39,677 bases of DNA. Source: JAWLCG01 sp041687295. Its GTDB lineage: Bacteria; Planctomycetota; Phycisphaerae; SM23-33; FEN-1343. The translations under genes were made by a program, and so were the position numbers. This document shows, piece by piece, positions 34,973-39,677 of this stretch. Numbering within the stretch: position 1 is the first letter of the stretch; each line of letters opens with the position of its first letter. The notes beneath the pieces are model-generated. The model did not search any database, was not told the DNA's origin, and was given only the letters and a program-made list of their open reading frames with translations. The stretch lies in NCBI GenBank assembly GCA_041687295.1, contig JAWLCG010000005.1, positions 1-39,677 of the forward strand, read 5' to 3'.

Positions 34973-36247
34973 CAAGCGGAAGCGCACCTGGCCCTCGACG
35001 ATGGTGCAGACGGCCCGGGCGGGCAGTTGCCAGCCGTCGTAGGGGCAGTTGCGGCTGAGGCTGCGCCACTGCGAGACGTCGACGGTGTAGTCGGCGGCTG
35101 GGTCGATGAGCGTCACGTCGGCGACGGCGCCCTCGGCGAGCGTGCCGAGGTCCTGGCCGATGACGGCGGCCGGGCCGACGGTCAGGCGGGCCAGCAGGGC
35201 GGGCCAGTCCATCAGGCCGGTCTGGATGAGGGCCTTGGCGTACAGGCCCACCGCGCACTCCAGCGCGATGATGCCGTTGGGCGCCAGGGCGAACTCGAGC
35301 TCCTTCTCCTCGGCCGCGTGGGGGGCATGGTCGGTGCCGACACAGTCGATCGTGCCGTCGGCGACGCCGCGGCGCAAGGCCTCGACGTCCTCGGGCGTGC
35401 GGAGCGGGGGCGACATCTTGTAGTTGGGGTCGTAGGTCGCGCAGGCCGCGTCGGTCAGCAGCAGGTGGTGGGGGGTCGCTTCGGCCGAGACGTCCAGGCC
35501 GCGCTGCTTGGCTACGCGGATCATCTCCACGCTGACGGCCGTGCTGACGTGCTGCACGTGGTAGCGGCCATCCGTGCGGGCCAGCAACGCCAGGTCGCGC
35601 TGCAGCATGATCTCCTCGGCCGCGGCGGGGATGCCCGCCAGGCCCAGCCGCACGGCCATGGCCCCGGAGTTCATCGCCCCGGTCCGGCCCAGGTCGGGGT
35701 CCTCGCAGTGCTGCATGACGGCCACGCCGAACATGCCGGCGTACTGCAGGGCCCGCTGCATGACGGTGGCGGAGGCGATTCCGTCGCCGTCGTCGGTGAA
35801 GGCCACCGCCCCCGCTGAGAGCATGCTGCCGATCTCGGCGAGCTCCTTGCCCTCGCGCCCCTTGGTGATGGCGCCGGCCGGCAGCACCCGCGCCAGCCGG
35901 GCCGCCTTCGCCTGGCGGATGACGTACTGCACCGTCGACTCGTTGTCCTGGGGCGGGTGCGTGTTGGGCATGGCCACGATGGTGGCGAACCCGCCTGCCA
36001 CCGCTGCCGCCGAGGCCGAGGCGATCGTCTCCTCCTCCTCGTGCCCCGGCTCGCGGCAGTGCACGTGCGGGTCGATCAGGCCGGGGGCCACGATCAGCCC
36101 CGTCGCGTCGATGACGGTGTCCGCCTGCGTGCCGTCGGCGGGGCCGATGCGTTCGATCCGCCCGCCGGCGATCAGCACGTCGGTCACCTCGTCGCGCCCG
36201 CTGGCCGGGTCGATCACGCGTCCGTGTTGGATGAGGATGTCTGCCAT
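34970..36247 (-). CDS. pyrC: Dihydroorotase
   Basis: Third step of pyrimidine synthesis: reversible closure of carbamoyl-aspartate to dihydroorotate. I chose the ATG at 36247 (MADILIQHGRVIDPASGRDE), giving 425 residues, the usual length of class I enzymes. The metal site HxH is in DPHVHCREPGHEEEETI near residues 55-65. AMPNTHPPQD follows, then the later His ligands, and GTDHAPHAAEEK near 300 with the catalytic Asp. An intact metal site argues for an active enzyme rather than a PyrC pseudo-subunit. No clear ribosome-binding site precedes the ATG; the 45-base gap after pyrB is mostly octamer repeat. Probably co-transcribed with pyrR and pyrB. Confidence 0.95.
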   Translation of the reverse strand: MADILIQHGRVIDPASGRDEVTDVLIAGGRIERIGPADGTQADTVIDATGLIVAPGLIDPHVHCREPGHEEEETIASASAAAVAGGFATIVAMPNTHPPQDNESTVQYVIRQAKAARLARVLPAGAITKGREGKELAEIGSMLSAGAVAFTDDGDGIASATVMQRALQYAGMFGVAVMQHCEDPDLGRTGAMNSGAMAVRLGLAGIPAAAEEIMLQRDLALLARTDGRYHVQHVSTAVSVEMIRVAKQRGLDVSAEATPHHLLLTDAACATYDPNYKMSPPLRTPEDVEALRRGVADGTIDCVGTDHAPHAAEEKELEFALAPNGIIALECAVGLYAKALIQTGLMDWPALLARLTVGPAAVIGQDLGTLAEGAVADVTLIDPAADYTVDVSQWRSLSRNCPYDGWQLPARAVCTIVEGQVRFRL

Positions 36248-36264
36248 GGTGGAGGTCGTTCTTC

Positions 36265-36300
36265 CCAATTAACCAATTAACCGGTTAACGAGTTAACCAA
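36265..36300 (-). repeat. Octamer repeat (TTGGTTAA type) after pyrB
   Basis: On the minus strand four 8-base units (TTGGTTAA, CTCGTTAA, CCGGTTAA, TTGGTTAA) plus TTGG. Each carries TAA, and the period puts a stop in every frame. The first TAA (36295-36293) is the stop of the extended pyrB frame. Confidence 0.75.
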
Positions 36301-37477
36301 GATGCCGCCGGGTTTCGCTGCGCTCGACCCGGCCTACGAAAGCCAGTAGGGTACGTGGGTTCTCGCCGAAGCGGAGCGCCGGCGAGGTTCCGCGTACCGC
36401 GAAGGCGCCGAACGCTTCAGAGGCCCTGGCTGCGCCGCCAGCAGCCCCGTCTTCGGCCCTTGCCTCCTTCGGTGGCACGCAGAACCGCGCGCGACGCGCG
36501 CGAACCAACAGGCCCCACCTCAACGCCAGGCGGACCAGGAACAGCACGGCCATGCGGATGGCCAGGCCATTGGTCACCTGGCTGAGGATGGCGCTGTGGG
36601 GGCCGTCGGCGACGGCGCTGGTCATCTCGACGCCGCGGTTGATCGGCCCGGGGTGCATCACCAGGATGTCCTTCTTCGCCTGGGCCAGCCGTTGGGTCGT
36701 CAGGCCATACAGCTTGCTGTACTCGCGGACGCTGGGGAACAGGTTGCTGCTGAACCGTTCGAACTGGATCCGCAGCATGTTCACCACATCGACCTCGGCG
36801 AGCACCTCGTCGAGCGAATGGCTGATATCGCAGCCCATCGCCGTGATGGCCGAGGGCACCAGCGTGGGCGGGCCGACGACGACGACCTCGGCCCCGAGCT
36901 TGCGCAGGCCCAGGATGTTGCTGCGGGCGACGCGGCTGTGGGCGATGTCGCCGACGATGGCCACCTTTTTGCCGGCCAGGCTGCCCAGCCGCTGGCGGAT
37001 GGTGAACATGTCCAGCAGGGCCTGGGTGGGGTGCTCGTGCTGGCCGTCGCCGGCGTTGACGACGCTGGTGTCGAGGATCCGCGCCAGCAGGTGCGGGGCG
37101 CCCGACTGGCTATGGCGGATGACGATGGTGTCGACGCCCATCGCCTCGATGTTGCGGGCCGTGTCGCGGAGCGTCTCGCCCTTGGAGACGCTGGAGCTCT
37201 TGCTGGTGAACTCCAGCACGTCGGCCGACAGTCGGCTGGCGGCCAGCGTGAAGCTCATGCGGGTGCGGGTGGACTCCTCGAAGAAGAGGTTCACCACCAC
37301 CTTGCCGCGCAGGGCGGGCACCTTCTTGATGCTGCGGGTGGAGACCTCGCGGAAGCTCTCGGCCGTGTCGAGAATGTGGGTGATCTCCTGGGCCGACAGT
37401 TCGTCGAGGCCCAGCAGGTGCTTGCGGGTCCAGACGAAGTCGGCCGGCCGGGCGGGGGGCGTTGCGGCGTCGCTCAT
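36293..37477 (-). CDS. pyrB: Aspartate carbamoyltransferase with REP-encoded C-terminal extension
   Basis: Commits carbamoyl phosphate and aspartate to pyrimidine synthesis. The core (residues 1 to about 315) is complete: FFEESTRTRMSF (carbamoyl-phosphate loop), HEHPTQALLDMFTI near 148-161, IVGDIAHSRVARSN, and MHPGPINRGVEM near 274-285, ending TNGLAIRMAVLFLV as normal enzymes do. Residues of about 316-394 have no counterpart in the family. They read through low-complexity and palindromic DNA and finish with FGENPRTLLAFVGRVERSET and RRHLG, which is two REP-like palindromes in translation, before stopping in an octamer repeat. The tail may be tolerated, trimmed or destabilising. The ATG overlaps the pyrR stop by four bases. 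No PyrI regulatory chain is seen. Confidence 0.93.
   Translation of the reverse strand: MSDAATPPARPADFVWTRKHLLGLDELSAQEITHILDTAESFREVSTRSIKKVPALRGKVVVNLFFEESTRTRMSFTLAASRLSADVLEFTSKSSSVSKGETLRDTARNIEAMGVDTIVIRHSQSGAPHLLARILDTSVVNAGDGQHEHPTQALLDMFTIRQRLGSLAGKKVAIVGDIAHSRVARSNILGLRKLGAEVVVVGPPTLVPSAITAMGCDISHSLDEVLAEVDVVNMLRIQFERFSSNLFPSVREYSKLYGLTTQRLAQAKKDILVMHPGPINRGVEMTSAVADGPHSAILSQVTNGLAIRMAVLFLVRLALRWGLLVRARRARFCVPPKEARAEDGAAGGAARASEAFGAFAVRGTSPALRFGENPRTLLAFVGRVERSETRRHLG
36307..36337 (-). repeat. REP-like palindrome inside the pyrB tail
   Basis: Minus strand GTAGGCCGGGTCGAGCGCAG ... AAACCCGGC; same family as the argS-flanking copies, with AAACCCGGC for AGGCCCGGC. Translated in the pyrB frame as VGRVERSETRR. 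Confidence 0.75.
36346..36397 (+). repeat. Second REP-like palindrome inside the pyrB tail
   Basis: Begins GTAGGGTACG and ends CGCGTACC. GGTACG/CGTACC and CTCGCC/GGCGAG form the stem around GAAGCGGAGCGC. It lies head to head with the neighbouring element at 36307-36337. Confidence 0.65.
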
Positions 37478-38070
37478 GGGCGGCTCGTTCCTCCTTCGGC
37501 GGATTTGACCAGGAAGACTCCGTCGAGCCCGTCGCGCTCGGTCAGGCGGACCTGCACGCGGCGGTCGTCGGGCACCTCGACGCGGCGGCCCACGAAGTCG
37601 GCGGCGATGGGCAACTCGCGTCCCCCGCGGTCGATCAGCACGGCCAGGCGGATCGCCTTGGGCCGGCCGAAGTCGGTCAGGGCGTCCATGGCCGCCCGGA
37701 CGCTTCGGCCCGTGTGCAACACGTCGTCGACCAGCAGGATCACCCGGTCGTCGGGGTCGAAGTCGATCTCCGTCGCCCGCACCATCGGGGCGCCCTTGCG
37801 GCGGGAGAGGTCGTCGCGGTAGAAGGTGATGTCCAGCACGCCACGGTCGATCTCGACGCCCCGCTCGGCCCGCAGCCGCTGGGCCAGCCGTTCGGCCAGC
37901 ACCTCCCCGCGGGTGCGGATGCCGACGATCGCCGGCAGGGCCGACCCGGGCGCGGGCCAGCGCTTCAGGATGGCCTGGTACAGATCGTCCAGGGCCTGCT
38001 GCACCTGCTCTGTGGTCAGTAGCGGTTCCATGCCAGAAGGGGGCTCGCCGGGGGTCGCTGTCGGGTCCAT
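37474..38070 (-). CDS. pyrR: PyrR pyrimidine regulator / uracil phosphoribosyltransferase
   Basis: A phosphoribosyltransferase-fold protein that in many bacteria controls pyr operons by binding mRNA in response to UMP, and can also make UMP from uracil and PRPP. The PRPP motif is ILLVDDVLHTGRSVRAAMD. IVGIRTRGEVLAERLAQRL and DITFYRDDLSRR are further PyrR signatures. With ATG at 38070 (AGGA just upstream) it has 198 residues; ATG at 38031 (MEPLLTTEQVQQALDDL) gives 185, closer to the family norm, but has no ribosome-binding site. First gene of pyrR-pyrB-pyrC, overlapping pyrB by four bases. No convincing PyrR-binding loop is visible upstream. Confidence 0.92.
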   Translation of the reverse strand: MDPTATPGEPPSGMEPLLTTEQVQQALDDLYQAILKRWPAPGSALPAIVGIRTRGEVLAERLAQRLRAERGVEIDRGVLDITFYRDDLSRRKGAPMVRATEIDFDPDDRVILLVDDVLHTGRSVRAAMDALTDFGRPKAIRLAVLIDRGGRELPIAADFVGRRVEVPDDRRVQVRLTERDGLDGVFLVKSAEGGTSRP

Positions 38071-38137
38071 CGTCCTGCCAACGATACGGCCCGGCCGACG
38101 CGAAAGCAAGGTCAAACCGGGGCCTCGCGCAGCTCCA

Positions 38138-38224
38138 GTAGGGCGGGCCCGGGCCCGGCGCGGGGGGCGTGAGGCGCCCCGGCTGGGTCTGACGCCCTCG
38201 ACGGCGGGCCTGGGCCCGCCCTAC
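38138..38224. repeat. Long GTAG...CTAC palindrome between pyrR and the phosphoesterase gene
   Basis: GTAGGGCGGGCCC (38138-38150) pairs perfectly with GGGCCCGCCCTAC (38212-38224), and pairing continues for seven more bases with one wobble. GGGGCGTGAGGCGCCCC-like sequence fills the loop. It lies three bases past the stop of the phosphoesterase gene. Confidence 0.75.
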
Positions 38225-38227
38225 GCG

Positions 38228-39169
38228 CTACACGCAGAGCAGCTCGCCGTGGCCGGCGTAATCGACGGTCGAATGGGCCCAGGCCTGGCGGAGGGTGAAG
38301 ACGGTGATCTCGGGGCGGGCGTTGGCGACGTGTCGGCGAGCGTAGCTCAGGCCGCGGTTGACGTAGAGGTGGCCCGGGCCCAGGCGATAGTGGCCGGCGA
38401 CGAAGTCCTTGTGGGCCTGGGGGGCCAGGGCCTCGACCACGCCCAGCTCGCCGGGCCCGTTGCCGTGCGTATGGCCGCTGAGCACCCAGTGGGCGCCCAG
38501 GGCCAGCAGGTCCAGGGCCGAGTCGGGGTTGTGGCTCAGGCAGATCGTCGGCAGCCGGGTGTCGGCCTGGGCGAAGGCGGCCCAGGGGTTGTAGAAGGGC
38601 GACCAGATATCCTCGGCCCCGATGAACTGCAGCGACTGGCCCCGGCGGCGCAAGACCGTGCTGCGGTTGCGCAGGACGGTGACGCCGGCCTGCTCCAGGC
38701 GGCGCTCGATTTGGCCGGCGAGGTTGCGCATGTACCCCCGCCCGACGGGGTCGAAGATGCCGTAGTCGTGGTTGCCCAGACACGCCAGCGTCGCCAGACG
38801 GGGGCGAAACTCCTCTGCAAGCCGGGCGAATTTCTCGACGTAGCGGGTCGGGCCGGTGACCAGGTCGCCGGCCAGGACGATGAAGTCGGGTCGAAGGTCG
38901 TTCACGTGCCGCACGCATTGGCGCAGGTAGCTGTCCAGGACGAGCGGGCTGCAGTGCAGGTCGGCCAGCAGCACCAGACGCAGGCCCTCGAACGCGCTGC
39001 CCAGGTGCGGCAGGGGCATGTCGAGCTGCTCAAAGCGGAGCCACGAGCGCTGGATGCGCCCGGTGTACAGCCCCGTCAGCAGCAGAGGGCCCGCTGCCGA
39101 CCAGACCAGGCGCCCCAGCGACGCCAGGCCCGCCGGGGGGGAGCTCTTGCCGAGCATGACTTCGTTCAT
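38228..39169 (-). CDS. Membrane-anchored calcineurin-like metallophosphoesterase (YkuE/YaeI-like)
   Basis: A 313-residue protein; the ATG at 39169 (MNEVMLGKSSPPAG) follows GGAGGG. One N-terminal hydrophobic segment (LVWSAAGPLLLTGLYTG, residues of about 22-38) anchors it. The five dimetal motifs are complete: LADLHCS, VLAGDLVTG, CLGNHDYG, CLSHNPDS and VLSGHTHGNGPG. This is the arrangement of YkuE/YaeI-type phosphodiesterases, some of which act on lipid or nucleotide-sugar phosphates, but the substrate is unknown. LYVNRGLSYARRHVANARPEI near the C-terminus is typical of the group. The stop lies three bases from a long GTAG-headed palindrome. Confidence 0.9.
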   Translation of the reverse strand: MNEVMLGKSSPPAGLASLGRLVWSAAGPLLLTGLYTGRIQRSWLRFEQLDMPLPHLGSAFEGLRLVLLADLHCSPLVLDSYLRQCVRHVNDLRPDFIVLAGDLVTGPTRYVEKFARLAEEFRPRLATLACLGNHDYGIFDPVGRGYMRNLAGQIERRLEQAGVTVLRNRSTVLRRRGQSLQFIGAEDIWSPFYNPWAAFAQADTRLPTICLSHNPDSALDLLALGAHWVLSGHTHGNGPGELGVVEALAPQAHKDFVAGHYRLGPGHLYVNRGLSYARRHVANARPEITVFTLRQAWAHSTVDYAGHGELLCV

Positions 39170-39460
39170 GCGAGGTCCCTCCATTGGAGTCACGCATCGT
39201 CGCAGTCCTTCCGCAGTATCTGTTGGGCCCGTGGGGATTGCGCAAGGGCCGCGCTTGATCGGCGTGAGATTTCACCAGCTCGCCAAGCTCTCTTCAGGCG
39301 CCGGCCAGGCCCGGCAGTAGGGCATGTAGGTTCGCCGAGCGGCTCTGCGCGCCGCGAGGGCGCGGGTAAACGGCCTGTGCGCTCTGGCCACAAGGCGCGG
39401 GTCGCATACAATGGCCCCCGCTGTATGAGACTCAACGGCACTGTTGGCAAGGAGCCCGCC
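39170..39460 (+). promoter_or_regulatory. Divergent region upstream of the cupin gene
   Basis: About 290 bases without a gene. TACAAT (39407-39412) is a plausible -10 box for the cupin gene, with no good -35. GTAGGTTCGCCGAGCGG near 39328 may be a degraded REP-like unit. AAGGAG at 39449-39454 is the cupin ribosome-binding site. Confidence 0.3.
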
Positions 39461-39677
39461 ATGAGCGATGCGATCATCATCACCCCGGCCTGCCAGAACG
39501 AGACCCTCACCGCCGAGTGGGGCCGGCTTGTGTGGTACGTCGGCCGAAAGTACGGCAACAGCACCGAGATGACCCTGGGCCACTGCTACCTCAAGCCGGG
39601 CCAGTCCAACCCCGAGCACCAGCACCCCACCTGCGAGGAGGTGCTGCTGGTCGAGAAGGGCACCATCCTGCACACCG
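39461..39677 (+). CDS. Cupin-domain protein, N-terminal part
   Basis: Runs off the right edge; 72 residues visible. AAGGAG precedes the ATG (MSDAIIITPACQNETLTAEW). The first cupin motif is clear: GHCYLKPGQSNPEHQHPTC then EEVLLVEKG, giving HxH, a following Glu as metal ligands, and the closing Gly. Small single-domain cupins of this kind bind a metal and often small sugars or acids. The second motif and any function lie outside the window. Confidence 0.8.
   Translation, partial: MSDAIIITPACQNETLTAEWGRLVWYVGRKYGNSTEMTLGHCYLKPGQSNPEHQHPTCEEVLLVEKGTILHT

Noticed and set aside
38071..38137. Possible PyrR-binding loop (GCGAGGCC on the minus strand) upstream of pyrR
   Set aside because: Only part of the consensus loop is matched and it is not set on a proper stem with anti-antiterminator pairing.

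Overview
The window is GC-rich, densely coded bacterial chromosome, most likely from a planctomycete (Planctomycetota, perhaps Phycisphaerae). This is an inference from gene content: a secreted beta-helix/LamG protein, GH4 and GH106-like glycosidases, a long K+-dependent-type membrane pyrophosphatase, a type IV pilus operon with unusual PilX-like proteins, and many small palindromic intergenic repeats. There is no rRNA, tRNA, CRISPR array, transposase or prophage gene.

Layout. 1-1273 (minus): a MenA-type UbiA prenyltransferase followed by the start of a CPBP-type membrane protease. 1571-5730 (plus): a three-gene C1 module of fused MetF/MetV-like methylene-THF reductase, methyl-THF methyltransferase (AcsE-like) and formate-THF ligase. 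This is the methyl branch of the Wood-Ljungdahl pathway without CODH/ACS in view. 5883-14931: carbohydrate genes, with a GH4 enzyme (minus), an unrecognised 324-residue protein and a GH106-like glycosidase (plus), and a secreted beta-helix/LamG protein (minus). 15390-20990 (plus): housekeeping genes rpsU, hppA, rsfS and argS. 21118-32292 (minus): an eleven-gene type IV pilus operon in the order pilM-N-O-P-B-T-C, a PilV-like prepilin, two tandem PilX-like beta-solenoid proteins, and a GspJ/PilW-like prepilin. 32761-34711: a FAD oxidoreductase (plus) convergent with a NYN-domain nuclease (minus). 34970-38070 (minus): pyrimidine operon pyrR-pyrB-pyrC. 38228-39169 (minus): a membrane-anchored metallophosphoesterase. 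39461 onward (plus): the start of a cupin protein.

A second layer is a set of dispersed GTAG-headed palindromes resembling REP elements, at about 11536, 19044, 21033, 34158, 34771, 36307, 36346 and 38138. Several sit exactly at gene ends: one supplies TAG stop codons to both genes of a convergent pair, two identical inverted copies bracket argS, and two are translated into a roughly 79-residue tail on PyrB. An octamer repeat, TTGGTTRA on the minus strand, accompanies two of them and puts stop codons in all three frames.

How the genes fit together. The C1 genes can carry formate to methyl-THF and pass the methyl to a corrinoid protein encoded elsewhere. The glycosidases lack visible signal peptides and would act on imported oligosaccharides, whereas the beta-helix protein is exported. 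The pilus operon encodes the inner-membrane platform, the extension and retraction motors and minor pilins, but the secretin, major pilin and prepilin peptidase must lie elsewhere.
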